Positions 23,332-34,912 of a DNA stretch of 64,000 bases are shown here, piece after piece. This stretch comes from Mesostigma viride. Lineage: Eukaryota; Streptophyta; Mesostigmatophyceae; Mesostigmatales; Mesostigmataceae. The stretch covers positions 849,431 to 913,430 of the forward strand of contig RPFO01000167.1 in NCBI GenBank assembly GCA_009746045.1. Direction: 5' to 3'. The notes under the pieces are model-generated. The model was given only the letters and a program-made list of their open reading frames with translations. It was not told the origin of the DNA and did not search any database. Every line of letters begins with the position of its first letter. Positions within the stretch are counted from its first letter, which is position 1. The position numbers and the translations under genes were made by a program.

Positions 23332-24996
23332 TTATTCCAGCAGCCGCAGCCGCCCCGTGTCCGCCAACATGCGCAACACGTGCACGCGGCTGAACACGTC
23401 GCACAGCGGCAGCTCGGGCGAATAACCCGCCTCCTTGGGGTAGTAGCAGCACGCGAGCCCGCCGCTTCTGGGGGAGCTGTACACGCGCTTGCCTCCGTCA
23501 CGCCGACGACGTCCCGGGGTGAACAGTACGCCGGAATTAGCACCACCGTTGCCGTTGCTGGCATCCGCGGCATCCAGAGCCGCCCCAACGTTGCCAGTAT
23601 TACTACTGCCACTGGCCCCGAGAGAGGAGTCCCCCGCAGGGGTCGCGTCGGCGGTGGCAGCCCCACCCGGCTGGAAGCCACTGGAAATGTTCACCCCAGC
23701 GCCGTACAGGTCCACCGAATCACACAGCTGGAGCGCGAGCACGGTCGCCAGCAGTATGGGCGGGACGCCCTTCTCCCCCAGCGACTCCTTGAAGCAGCCC
23801 ATGCCGAGCGCGACGACCGCGCGCCGCACACGCTCATGGATGCCCGCCACGTGGCGGATGAACACGGGAGAGAGGAGGAAACGCTTGTTCCCGGGGAACA
23901 CCTCCGCGAATGGGGCATACCCGTTGTGCTCTGGCGGCCGCAGCTGGGTGGACCCGCTCATCTGGCCAGGGACCGCGAGGATGTACGCGACCTTCTCGAC
24001 CGAGGGGTAGCCCCCCGCCCACCAGGTGGATGCGGTCACGAGCGACTTGCGCTCGCGCGAGATGACCTCGGTGCCCAGCATGGAGTGGACCATGCGCGCA
24101 TAGTCGCCCATGACCAGCCGGTGGGTGGTCTTGGACCCCACCCAGTGCTCAAACGAGGTGGTCGGCGCGTTGTCCAGACGCAGCACCATCGTATGCTTGT
24201 CAATCTCCTCGCCGCGCGTGGGGGTCACACCTGTCCCCGCGTCCGTCTTGACCGCCCCACCACGCTTCTTCCGGCCCGAACGGGTATCTTTGCCACTGCC
24301 AGGGCTGGTTGCCACAGTCGTGTTGTCAGCGGGGGTGGGCCTCGGGGGTGGCTTCCCGCTGCTGACCACCGCGCAGGAGCGGAACCGCGGCCGGTAGTCC
24401 TCACGGGGCAGGAGCGGGGTGACAAACGCCAGCGCGCTCGTCCACGCCTGCATGCACGCGCGGCTGTGGCACAGCGCCTTGGTGTACTTCTTGGCCCCCT
24501 TGGCGTTCACCATGAGCTCCACATCGGGCTCCAGCGCGCCCGCGCTGATGTTGTCAAAGGGTGGGCCCACGGCGGCTAGAAGAGACGGATGCTGCATCTC
24601 GACGAGGTCCACGCCGCAGTCCGCGCCCGCGTACGCGCGCCGGCACACGCACACGCCGCCGTCCAGGCACAGCCCGCGCCCGCGGCAACCGTAGGGGCAC
24701 CGCCGGGTGGAGCACTCCGGCCCGGTCCAGCTCGCGTGGCACACGCAGGCACCCTGGGGGGAGCAAGTCCCACGGCCGTTGCAGCCGGCCGGGCATTCCT
24801 CCAGGGGCTTGGGCGCCTCCACGTGGCCGCAGCTGTCGCCGAGGCCGCGCCCGGTGGTGGTGGAGTAGGGGAAGGACGACGGGTCGAGGTCATCGTCCCC
24901 TAGCCGGCGAGACAGGAGGTAGACGATGAACACCAGGTTCAGCACGGGCCAGACATTGAGGAGGGTTCGGAGAAAACGCCTGGGAAAGGCGACCAT
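23332..24996 (-). CDS. GT29 sialyltransferase-like protein with EGF-like repeats
   Basis: A single 554-residue frame from the ATG at 24996. It is predicted as a type II Golgi membrane protein: a short basic N-terminus, one hydrophobic anchor (about residues 12-30), then a stem with two Cys-rich EGF-like units (about 68-130; CPAGCNGRGTCSPQGACVC and CPYGCRGRGLCLDGGVCVC). The catalytic region shows GT29 hallmarks: CAVVSSGK and TMVLRLDNAPTTSFEHWVG with SKTTHRLV (sialylmotif L, about 208-300), then KGVPPILLATVLALQLCD and VDLYGAG (sialylmotif S, about 412-440). Low-complexity insertions lie inside motif L (Thr/Gly/Lys-rich) and after motif S (Ala/Gly/Ser-rich). The canonical Gly of VGSGG is replaced in SSGK, so activity is uncertain; many algal GT29 members have no proven sialyl transfer. 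The frame shows no break. Confidence 0.88.
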   Translation of the reverse strand: MVAFPRRFLRTLLNVWPVLNLVFIVYLLSRRLGDDDLDPSSFPYSTTTGRGLGDSCGHVEAPKPLEECPAGCNGRGTCSPQGACVCHASWTGPECSTRRCPYGCRGRGLCLDGGVCVCRRAYAGADCGVDLVEMQHPSLLAAVGPPFDNISAGALEPDVELMVNAKGAKKYTKALCHSRACMQAWTSALAFVTPLLPREDYRPRFRSCAVVSSGKPPPRPTPADNTTVATSPGSGKDTRSGRKKRGGAVKTDAGTGVTPTRGEEIDKHTMVLRLDNAPTTSFEHWVGSKTTHRLVMGDYARMVHSMLGTEVISRERKSLVTASTWWAGGYPSVEKVAYILAVPGQMSGSTQLRPPEHNGYAPFAEVFPGNKRFLLSPVFIRHVAGIHERVRRAVVALGMGCFKESLGEKGVPPILLATVLALQLCDSVDLYGAGVNISSGFQPGGAATADATPAGDSSLGASGSSNTGNVGAALDAADASNGNGGANSGVLFTPGRRRRDGGKRVYSSPRSGGLACCYYPKEAGYSPELPLCDVFSRVHVLRMLADTGRLRLLE

Positions 24997-25934
24997 GCGC
25001 CCAACGTGATTGGGACGGTCTCAGCTCGGCGTACTGGTCTTCCAGGCTTTTACAAGCAGTGACTGCCTTCAGGGTGACCGAGGAAGGCTGCATGCGATGC
25101 AAGCCGGTGAGTGCATGCTCTAATACATTAGGCTTCGCAACCATGGACTTCCAAAACTACGTCCTATGCTCTGGTTCTCCCCATTTTACATTTAATTTTC
25201 TGCTTGCTCTTAGTGGTTCACTCGCGAACACCACTGAATACAGTTGTTACACCACGGCTGGCTCAAGCTTAGTCATACACGGATATCGCAATCGCCGTTC
25301 AACCAAACCTGTCAGAAACGCGAAGCACGTAAGATTCTATGTTTGAAAGACAGTTGCCTTCCCCTTTACAAATCCACGACCACTCTGCCATCCAAGTTTT
25401 GGCAGCATCTGTCCACCATGTCACTGAAAAAAAATGGGTGCCCCAAAATTATCGCTGCTTGCCACGTGCCTCGAACACAACGTTATTTCTCTCTGCCGTA
25501 CCAATGCTACGGGCGGCGCGGCGCTGCCAGCTGAAACTTCCTGGAAATAGTTACTGTACACCTATAGTTTTAAGTGTGGGCGGTTCCGCTTACGGCACTG
25601 TAGATAGCAGCTGATGGGAACATGCAGAAAACTTAGGACCGCTAGCCCCCTATAGTTTTAAGTTGAATCCCACGCAGGTCCCACGCGTTACTGTACTTAG
25701 ATGAATTCTTGGAAATATTCTGATAGAACTCGAGAGATTCCGTACTAGTGTACTGCCAGCCCCGATATACTAAATATATTCCGGCCCTCGGCCACTCCAG
25801 ACTCTGCTGCCCAGGTGCGGCGTGGGATTCAACTAAAACGAACTAACTAACTAACTGCCAGCCCCACTGCAGCGTGGGCAACAACAAGAAAAACAACTGC
25901 AACATGACAACAACGCGCTGTGTTCCAAAAATGA
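24997..25934. other. No recognisable gene (upstream region of the GT29-like gene)
   Basis: Contains the probable 5' flank of the minus-strand gene starting at 24996. No TATA-like motif or other gene was recognised; TATAGTTTTAAGT occurs twice (about 25563 and 25652). Confidence 0.4.
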
Positions 25935-26750
25935 ATGCCACTTAAATTTGGATGGGTCTTAACCAAGGGGGACATCAGAACCAGCAAATGTATATGTATC
26001 TTTGAGTACACCGCAGATTGGGGTTATGATATCTTGTTGCATACGTACCATCAGCCACATCCGGGCCGAGCCCGCTGGGGAATACATTGGCCGGGCTACA
26101 CTTGGGTTAAGATGATTACCCTGGCGGTAGACCACCCTCTCGTGGACCGCAGGGCCACTGATGTACAACACCTTTTGATGCATAGGGCGATAGGGGTCTG
26201 TGCTACGCTCCACGAGCGTTTTGGTCATGATGCATCATGCCTGTGCACGCACCCTAGTGAAACCATTGAGCACAGGTTTCTTTATTGTAATCTCCCTGGG
26301 GTTTGGACGTGGCTCATTAACATCTGGGCCGCATGGACGGCATCGCCACCCACTCTCCCAATCAGCGTGCGTACCATCATTTTCGGTATTGCTGGCACAC
26401 CAGGGACCGAGCTTTCAGTTTCCCAAGCAGAATGGATATGGCTACGCACTACTATGCTATACGCGATATGGACCATACGCAACGAGACCGTCTTTAAGGT
26501 CCGCGAGGAGTATACCCGCGGCGGCGTAGTCCGGCGCTTTATATACCTATGGAATGCGGCTATGCGCCGCTACTGGCTGTTAGCTCAGGAACAACACAGG
26601 GTGTGGGACCCAGGGCCCAATAACGACAAGCCCAGCCCGCTCCAGCTTTTTCATGATCTACTGGGCCGTAATCAGGTATTCACCAGTATGCCTCATGGCG
26701 ACATTACTCAGGTCCAATGGCTTCCCTGGTCTAATAACGCGCCCTATTAG
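25935..26750 (+). pseudogene. LINE reverse-transcriptase C-terminal fragment (zf-RVT type)
   Basis: A 271-residue open frame with CLCTHPSETIEHRFLYCNLP followed by GVWTWLINIW, the zinc-binding pattern found after the reverse transcriptase of plant-type LINEs (zf-RVT), then a Trp-rich tail ending in a TAG stop. No RT catalytic motifs are present upstream, so this is a 5'-truncated copy. Insertion boundaries were not resolved. Confidence 0.65.
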
Positions 26751-27325
26751 CCTTTCACCTGTCACCGCCACACGTGTGTGTGCCCACCTTCATTAGGATT
26801 CGCTGATACTCATTTCCCCTCTCACCTCTTTGGTCCATAATTGGCTAATAAAATATACCCATTTCCCCGAAAATGAATGCCACTGTGGCCTGTAGCTGTC
26901 ATATTCCAGTCATATTCCCATCGTCCTGTAGCATTGGCTGGAGGATGACACCCTGCCACCTCCTGCCACGCGGGCACGTGGACGCACACCGCTTTCTGGC
27001 CGTGCAATGTGCATCCCGCCGTCGGCTTTTTCCGTGGCGGGAAGCCCCTCGCTTACGGGCTACGGCACATGGCTGCCCATCTGTACGTGAAGCGTACGTA
27101 TATAGGATCGCGTGGCTGGGGCGATGTGCACGGTTTGCTGCGAGCTATGGGGGGGCATGGAACAGGAATAAGCAGGCTGCATGTCGAGATAATAATGGCC
27201 AGGAGTCCAGGGGAAGCTCGGTACCTTTGAGGTAGGATATTTTGGTATTCTGCTTTCGTGTGCCCCGTGATAATGTCGAAAATAAGCATAGCTCGTTAGG
27301 GCCGCCTTCAATTCGTTTGATAACC
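26751..27325. other. Upstream region of the IPUT1-like gene; nothing else recognised
   Basis: Contains a short duplication (AAAATGAATGCCACT at about 25928 and 26870) but no recognised gene or core promoter. Confidence 0.4.
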
Positions 27326-30007
27326 ATGGAGCAGGCGTGCTATTCCCGGTGGATGCTCCCTCTTCTTTTAGCTGTATTCTGCAGTGTCCTTGAAACATCA
27401 GTGTGCGCGGGACTGACATGGAAGACTTTTAACCCGAGGAATGTTAATCCATTGGATGAGGAGGATTTGGTTAATGAGGCCGCCAGGGACCTTCTTCCGG
27501 GAAAGTACGCATATGCGTCCATGGTCTATGGTGGTACAGCAAGGGATTTCGAGTTCTTCACTGCAACTCGCGTGATGTTCCAATCCTTACGGGCCACGGG
27601 CACAACGGCCGACTTGGTTGTTATGGCTTCGGACAATGTACCGCAGAAGTGGATTGACATATTGTAAGTCCAAGCCAAATCAAGCCAACGAAATATGTTT
27701 TCGCTTACATCATGAAACTATTGGTTAGTTTTATTCCTGCCAGTCGGTATCCTAGGCACTATATCACCTATGCCTTCCGTCGTGTAGCTACGGCACGAGT
27801 CTGACTTAACTGCGTTTCGCCTGGAATGTGTTTCCCCGTGCGTTTGCTGGCAGCGAGTCGGATGGCTTGATCGTCAGGGTATTTCCAAACGCTCCGAACC
27901 CGTACGCATCCCTGAACAATTTCCAGCCCCGATTCCTCTATGCCATGAATAAGATTTGGGCGTGGAAGATGACGGAGTACCGGCGGGTTGTGATGCTGGA
28001 CGCCGACAACTTGTTCCTGAGGAATATTGACGAGCTCTTCCACTGCGGCGAGTTCTGTGCCGTGTTCGTGAACCCATGCATCTTCCATACTGGACTGGTC
28101 GTTCTTGAGGTGAGCAACACCAGGCTAAAGCGTTGGGGCCATCGCACTTCCTTTATGCTCCAAGCAGTCGACTGCGTTTCCATTAGCAAGCCTTGCAAGA
28201 TCATGACATGCTCAACCCACAAGGTAAAATATATGTGTGTGTGTGTGTGTCTGAGTCCATTCATGGCATGTCAAGGTCAAGCTTCCGGCCCTTTGCCCGA
28301 GTTTCCAGCTGGCATGTCATGTTTCCTGTGGCATGTCTGGCTCAGGCCTTTCAACTTTGGCTTCGTTTTCATTTTTTTACAGCTATGATGTGAGACGGAT
28401 TGGAATTGTTAAACTCTCATTTCCATACATGCACTCAGGAGAATCTTATAAGAAACTGCCGTGCGCCAGCCAGACTTACTGGACCTTTCTGTCTCTAGCT
28501 ACGGGGAGGGTGTGTGCACTGGCTAGGTCGACATGTTCATGAGCTGCCTTCAGGGGCTAGTCATGCTGCTGCCAGCTTAGTACATGGCATGCAGCTTAGT
28601 ACATTGTTGACAGTGCGTCAGGTTGACTGCGCCTAGGATACAACGGGAGCAGCCGTTGCCAGCCTTGGTTTCACTTGTCCGTAGACTGGCCACTCCTCGT
28701 GGCAGCATTCCCGATGTGGTGAGTGCATGGGACGCTGACACTTGCGCACCTTGGGAGGCTTTGGGTTCCAGGGAAGCAAAGGGGCCCGGGGGGGCTGGAT
28801 TAACGAAATTAGGGTGCGCAGGAGACTTTGGGTTCCAGGGAAGCAAAGGGGCCGGGGGGGATTGCATGAACGAAATGAGGGTGCGCTCTCTCTGGCTGCT
28901 AGGGCGCACCTTGGCCTCACTTTGGCCATGTACTCGCCTTCTCCTCACCGAGAATCATCGATCACTTAGTTATTGCCTTGATCGATTTTTGGCATGTTGC
29001 CTTGATCACTGAGGCCTATTGCCTTGATCGATTTTCGCCTAGTGCCTTGATCACTGTGGCCTATTGACTTGATCACTTTTGGCCTATTGACTTGATCACT
29101 TTGGCCTATTCCCCATCCCCTCGGCGGGTCTTTTCCACAGTGCATCGTAAACCCACATGGCAGGCAGCATGGTAGAGCCTGTCCTTACCATCCATGGGCA
29201 AGTTGCTTGCACTACGTTCTCCCCAAACGCAACCCAGCCATCGCGTATTACAGATTTTTGTATGATAAATTGCAGATGGTGTGCATTCATCTCAACTGTC
29301 TGTACTACTTTGTTTCTGTCCCCACAGCTTTGATCTATTCTCAGCCCTTTCCCTTCCCTTTCCCCCCCCACCCAGCCGTCCAACGACGCACTGACGGAGG
29401 GGCTTGACACCGTTCCTTCTTATTAAAAGCTCTTTCTGTCCTCCCCCCCACATCACCACCCCTGAGCCATCCAATGGTATTGTCATGCTGGACAATTTAC
29501 ACGCTGGACAGGGCTCTGGTGTCTCAACCTCTTCAAGTATCGACATGATTGATAGGAACGAAATGGTTGCCCCTACTGCCTGATTCTACTCCCATCCCTC
29601 TGTCCCCTGCCCCAGCCGTCCAACGACACGCTGACGGACATGCTGGACAAGCTGGACGAGCTGCCCTCCTATGACGGGGGGGACCAGGGCTTCCTCAACA
29701 GCTACTACGAGGACCTGCTGGTGGCCACCGCGTTCGAGCCGGGGGTGCACAAGAACCTGGACAAAGGGCTGTACCGGCTCACGTTCGGGTACCAGATGGA
29801 CGCCGTCTATTATTGTACGTGTGCGGGCCCGGTTGTTACCGCTGTCACTAGCAGTGCTGCAACATTCATCATTCTAGCGTTGCCACTGCTCCTACCACCG
29901 TTACTTCCACCACCACCACCGCTGCCCCAACCACCACCACCACCACCACCACCACCACCACCACCACCACCGCCACCACCACCACCACCGCCACCACCAC
30001 CACCACC

Positions 30008-30067
<60 letters not shown>

Positions 30068-31350
30068 ACCACCACCGCCACCACCACCACCGCCGCCGCC
30101 ATCCCCCACCCCACCCCCACCCCCACCCCACCCCCCACCCCGCCGCCGCCGCCGCCGCCGCCGCCTTCACCACCACCACCACCACCACCACCACCACCAC
30201 CACCAGTCGTTATACCACCACCGCTGCTGCGACTATCACCACCACCACTACGGCGGTTGGATGGCATTGCTCTTTACGCTCTTGGTCCCAAGCGCCTAGC
30301 CAGCTGTTGTCAGTCTCTCCCAGTCCTCCTAAAGAGCGTTTGAAATGAAAGGGTTGCCCTGGGAAGGCATCGTCGGGGTGCGCAGTGACCCCCCGCCATC
30401 CGTTGCATCTCATCGCAACCTACCCGTGCCTGCCCCCAATGCCTCCTTTTCCCCGCACTGTACTACATATTCCCCGCATTCATGGCCGGCATGCCAATGG
30501 CTGTCCGTCAATGACCCACCCACAACTGGCCATGCCACCCGATTTACACTTCCCCCCGCCCTGCCCGACCCCGCCCTGTGTCCCCCGTGCACTTCCCCAC
30601 CCTCATACCTGACCCCTGATCCACCCCACACTGCCCCTGCCCTCCCTTTCCACCCAAACCTCTGCCCCCACCCCACCCCCACCCCCACCCCCACCCCCAC
30701 CAGACCAACGCTACAAGTGGGAGGTCCCCTGCTCGGAGAAAAGCGTGATCACCTTCCCCGGGCTGGCCCCCCTCAAGCCCTGGTTCTGGTGGTCCTTCCC
30801 CCTCCTCGAGCTGCCCTACTACTGGCACGAGCAACGCCGCGAGCTGATTGGTTACCGCCACGAGACGCCCGCCGCCGTGGCCCTCGCCATCACCTTCCTC
30901 ACCGTCATCGGTGTTGCGCTCTGCCTGGCCTGCTCCCAGTACCCGCAGCGCCGCCGCTGGCCGCGCTGCACGTCCCTCCTGCGGCCAGGGATGGTGAAAG
31001 CGCTCGCGGTGGGCGGGTTTGTGCTCTCCGCGTACCTCCCGTTCAAGCTCAACCCGACCACGCTGCACCCGGTCGTCGGCTGGCTGCTATTCCTAGAGCA
31101 GATGTTCGCGGTGCTCCTGTGCGTGTACTCACTGGGGGGTATCCCGGTGGCCATATTCGCGCCCATGCTGGCGGTCGTCACCCGCCTCACGCTCTTCGCG
31201 CTCCCCATCTACGCGTCCGTGCTCCAGAAGATCGTCGTCGCCGTCGCGCTGTGCTTTGTGGACGGGGCGGTGCTCCTGTGGACGTTCCACAAGGTGTTCT
31301 CGGCGATCGACGCGAGCTATGGTGGGCGGTCCTACGGGAAGCTGCCGTGA
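27326..31350 (+). CDS. GT8 glycosyltransferase, IPUT1/PGSIP6-like
   Basis: Four exons join in frame: 27326-27663, 27854-28109, 29616-29814 and 30704-31350, all GT-AG with matching phases. The protein starts with a signal/anchor (MEQACYSRWMLPLLLAVFC), followed by a glycogenin-like GT8 domain: YASMVYGGTARDFEFF, a DxD motif in RRVVMLDADNLFLRNID, HTGLVVLEPSND and the GGDQGFLNSYY signature. A Pro/Trp-rich linker and about five hydrophobic helices follow, the layout of plant inositol phosphorylceramide glucuronosyltransferases, which add GlcA to sphingolipids in the Golgi. Substrate is inferred from family architecture. Intron 2 has a duplicate of the start of exon 3 (29376-29412), and intron 3 contains a long CCA/CCG tract. 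The frame is intact to the TGA stop. Confidence 0.9.
28745..28880. repeat. 66-bp direct duplication in IPUT1-like intron 2
   Basis: CTTTGGGTTCCAGGGAAGCA followed by AAGGGGCC occurs twice, 66 bp apart, each followed by AACGAAATKAGGGTGCGC. Confidence 0.85.
28970..29112. repeat. About 28-bp tandem repeat in IPUT1-like intron 2
   Basis: Six to seven diverged copies built on TTGCCTTGATCACT and TTGGCCTATTG. Confidence 0.85.
29926..30215. repeat. (CCA)n/(CCG)n tract in IPUT1-like intron 3
   Basis: About 290 bp of CCA and CCG triplets, with a pure CCG block near 30012-30060. It reads as polyproline in one frame, but the conserved coding sequence leaves at the 29815 donor and resumes at 30704, so the tract is intronic. 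Confidence 0.9.
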
Positions 31351-33098
31351 GGGCGCTCGCCTGCCCTTGCCAGCGCACGCGGTCCTGTAGGAAATACCTG
31401 GGCGTGGCCTCAGGAGTTGCCCGCGGGGCCTGTCGTGGCCAGGCCGCCCTTTCCAATGGACGGGCGCCCTGCGGTGGACCCCAGGCTTGGCCGTGGAGAA
31501 GTTCCCTACCATTAAGTGGTTAACTATTAGCCCTACCATGGACAGAGCGTACGGCGATTCGCAGCGGGGCCTGCCGTTGTCAGTCTTTGCCGAGGCGGAC
31601 CCTTGTGGGCGTCGGGCATCGCCATGGCGAGCTGGCTGCAATCCCTCGCCATGCCCAGTTGGCTGTTATGAAACAAACTAATTCGATGCCCAGGAACCGG
31701 CTGCCCCTCTGTTGTAATGTTCAGGGCCTGCTGTTTACCGGCAAGTAAGCACTGAGCCCTACATGGGACGAGAGCGGAAGGGTGTTTTGGAACTGGGGAG
31801 TCATGCCACGGGGATGTTTTCCCCACCGCAGTGATACGCCACAATGCCCGACCAAGCGTGATGGGCTCAGTCGATGATGGGCATCTGAGAGTGATGGGCA
31901 TCGGAGAGAGATGGGCATCCGAGAGTGACGGGCATCCGAGAGTGATGGGCATCCAAAAATGATGGGCTCGGTGATGGGAATCGTGATGGGCTCGCGGAGG
32001 GACGCTGTGGATGAGGTGGCGGTTGACTAGCTTGAAGTGGCTGGGTGGCAGCGGGACAGATTACAGGAGTATGCCGCCATTACCTCTGGGGTTGTTATGC
32101 TCGCGTCGGACAAGAAGTGGAGAGGCACACTACCTTGTGAAGGATACTGCCCTGTATGGACTGGGCTCTGCATTGGGGTTTGATCGTGTGGGCGCGGTCA
32201 TTGCTGGGGCCAGTCCACCAGGCATTGGACGGCACCTGTGAGGACTGGAACCAGGGACCGCAAGAGGTGAATGGACAACAGCAGGTCTTACATGGGCAAG
32301 CCTTTTCACCGCTGGCGTCTGTCTGCGCAGGGATCGGGTTCTGGGGTGTTTTGGTAAGGAAACCGAGCCCAGCAAGGAGAGGGGGTCATTTTGGTAGCAT
32401 GGGTGGCGGGAGGGGGCGTCGCTAGTGCCTGCTCGTGTAATTATGTACTCATAGTCTCAGTTCACATAGGATTCTGCGCGGACACACAACGGAAACACGA
32501 AACGGGCTGTCGTGCATGGCGGTTGCGTTCACGTCGGTGGCGTACCCCCTCTACCGGTGCACGCGGGATGAGTGGCGTAGTCCCTTGTGGTCGCGCTGAA
32601 CAGCATGTAAAGCCCAAGCTTGGGTGTGGGAGGTGCATGGGTTGGGATGGAATGTTGTGTGTCCTAAAGATCCCTACCGACATGTATGGGGTTGGCTGAA
32701 GATTTGTAAAGTGCCCAGGCGGCCAGGAGTTGGATGTTTGCATGGAGCTTGGGCCACAGTCAAGCGCTGCCAGGTTCTCTGCCAGGTCCAGTTGGTGATG
32801 AGCCAGGCGGGACTTTCATGTGAAACAAAGGCAGTGAGTGTTGTGGTGCGTGGGAGGAGTGGAGATATGTTGGGGTTGAAAGCAAACCCTGTCATGGAAT
32901 GGTCCGATCATCTCAGTCGCTTAGTAATTCCTCACATACAGGGTTGTGCCATCGTGAATACGTCATCATACTTGGATTTCAGTGCTCCATTTGTCATGAC
33001 GTGATCGGTTGTGAGGAACTAGAAAGCTTCAAATGGCTTCGCAAGCATGCGAACTTGTGTGTAAGTAGTACCAGGTTACATAGCATCTAGGGAGGTAT
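31351..33098. other. No recognisable gene; short tandem repeat near 31870-31990
   Basis: Between 31870 and 31990 the words GAGAGTGATGGGCATC and GTGATGGGCTCG repeat six to eight times. The rest has only short uninformative frames. Confidence 0.6.
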
Positions 33099-33135
33099 CA
33101 AGGAGACAACCAGGGCAGGCCAGAAATCGGGAGAA
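33099..33135 (-). mobile_element. 37-nt insertion, second copy, flanked by AGGTAT
   Basis: Reverse complement of the 5330-5366 insertion with two substitutions and exactly the same length. AGGTAT occurs immediately on both sides (33093-33098 and 33136-33141). Confidence 0.75.
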
Positions 33136-33328
33136 AGGTATGGTGAGCTAGCATTTGTAGAGGCAGAAAAATAAATCTTGGGGGAGATTAATAAATAATG
33201 GGGAAATGCTTTTCATGAGCAGCTGCGACATGAGTGCTTTGTATTAAAAGCATGTGGCTTGGCACACACTGGGCAAGCCTGGCATGAGCACTTTCCTTGT
33301 GACCATTGTGAAAGCTTTTCTGGGCCAT

Positions 33329-33480
33329 TCAACTCGTGCTCCCGTTGGGGAGTCACGGCCTCATGATTGCAACGGCCTCATTAATTAATTAATTAATTAG
33401 ACTCATGCTCCCGTTGGGGAGTCACGGAGCATTAACCCCGATGGATGGGTGCAAACAGTCCTACCGGTCTAATCTATCTA
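33329..33480. repeat. Hairpin repeat family, one truncated and one full copy
   Basis: A truncated copy starts GTGCTCC at 33335 and loses its right stem. A full copy follows a TTAATTAA tract with stem ATGCTCC (33405-33411) / GGAGCAT (33426-33432). It continues TTAACCCCGATGGATGGGTG, with only two GGAT units, and ACCGGTCTAATC. Confidence 0.88.
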
Positions 33481-33614
33481 CAACGGCCTCATGATTGCAT
33501 AAATGTAACAAAAAGCAAAGGATAGATGTTGAAATGAGCGACCACGTTGTCCGCCTGAAGTAATTCATTTTTTCTTGGAAAGTCACGTTGTCATGTTTAC
33601 TGAACATACATTTT

Positions 33615-33639
33615 TCTGGCCTGTGCTGGTTGTCTCCTT
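33615..33639 (+). mobile_element. 25-nt insertion flanked by a 10-bp target-site duplication
   Basis: CATACATTTT at 33605-33614 and 33640-33649 flanks 25 nt ending GGTTGTCTCCTT, a version of the 37-nt unit shortened at the other end. Confidence 0.75.
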
Positions 33640-34129
33640 CATACATTTTGTTGTCTCACATAATTCATTGGTCTATGTCTGAAGTGAGACAACTGATTGT
33701 CGCGTACCTATGCCGCCCACTCTGAGACAAGAACTTCCACTCACTCATGCCTGTCGAGTGCTCAACTTGTCGATGCCCTGCCCAACTCGCTAGCCTAGAA
33801 CGGCTGGCCTAAACCCAACTGTTGGCCCACTGAATGTTCAATCAGACCTTCCCTGGGCCCATCAATAAGCGTATACGTACTCCCGCTACACTTACCTGCG
33901 TGGCCGTCTCTACTGACCAACTGACGGGTCCAAGCTTTGCCGGCCGGCCCGGCCCGGCCCGGCGCCGGCCGGCCGGGTTCAGTTGCTGGACAGTCAGGCC
34001 AGCGTGCGGGTTGCAGTCGGTCTCCCGACGTCCGGCCATTTGTCGATCATTTGCCGGAGTGTGATTGTCATCGGTGGCCGAGCGGGTTCCGTCCGTCTTG
34101 GGAAATCAGTCAACCAATGGTCGACTCCC

Positions 34130-34353
34130 CTGACGTTAGACGCCGCAAGGCCCGCACCTTCAAAGAACAGCTAGTAGAGGACATGGGGGGCCTAGGCCTC
34201 TCCGTGATTTGGAAGAAGATGATGGACAAGGCCAAGTGGGCCCAGGTCATAGAGGACAATGAGCCCCCCCCTGTGGGGAAGCGCCCGCGTGTGCAAACCC
34301 ACGGGAGGCACGCCAGACAGCTCCCGCCCCTAGGGCCACGTGATGCTGTATAG
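34130..34353 (+). pseudogene. Short conserved coding block (paralogue of 21690-21900)
   Basis: Plus-strand frame with RRRKARTFKEQLVEDMGGLG, LSVIWKKMMDKAKWAQVIED and PVGKRPRV, ending in a stop at 34351-34353 directly before the inverted element at 34352. The sequence before about 34120 is GC-palindromic (GGCCGGCC runs) and unlikely to code. Confidence 0.5.
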
Positions 34354-34912
34354 ATAGATCAAAGAGACAACCAGCGCAGGCCAGAAATCGGGAGAATCCG
34401 GACCATGGTAGCTCGAGCCTGCCGTTATCTTTTCCGCGTTTTCGAGTCGTTCAGGATGATGAAGATGAATGGTGATGGAAATGTGTATCCTTGTGCATTG
34501 AAATTATGGCTGGCTTACGTGTGGAGCGACTAGATGACCTAGACGGTGGGGCCGGAAACAGCATGCTTGATCAGGGCGTGTGTTTCTAGCCTAACTGGCC
34601 GGGAGTGTCTAGTGGTGAGCACCATTGCTGCGATCGCTCTCCCACCATTTACGAGGAAATACCCGCAAATGGAAAACCACTGAAAAGGTCTAGCTAGTCA
34701 GTCATCACGTTAGCCATGCCATGATTCCAAACGTCCAAGAACTGCACACGGTGCAAAGGCAAAAAGCCGGAGGACAGCACTTTCAAATGTGCGGCGGGAA
34801 CCAAAAGCCCGCGGATGCCAGAAAACATCGTGTTGCGGCAGCGACGCGACGATGTGGACAACGAATCCAGTGCCAAGCTCGGAACGGCCGCAAAGGAGAT
34901 CTGGCATCACAG
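34352..34912 (-). mobile_element. Dispersed element, copy 2 (inverted copy of 13339-13895)
   Basis: Near-identical to 13339-13895 in reverse orientation. The plus strand here carries the zinc-binding-like reading CTRCKGKKPEDSTFK (34744 onward) with a charged tail. On the minus strand the element ends GGTTGTCTCTTTG. No convincing flanking duplication is visible at this copy. Confidence 0.75.

Noticed and set aside
29810-30299. Polyproline/polyglycine protein in the IPUT1-like gene
   Set aside because: The conserved protein joins YY(29814) to QRYKWE(30704) across GT-AG sites with matching phase, leaving the CCA/CCG tract in the intron.
30345-31523. 392-codon frame overlapping the last IPUT1-like exon
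   Set aside because: It runs in a different frame from the conserved membrane domain and shows no homology-like motif; it is a GC-driven shadow.
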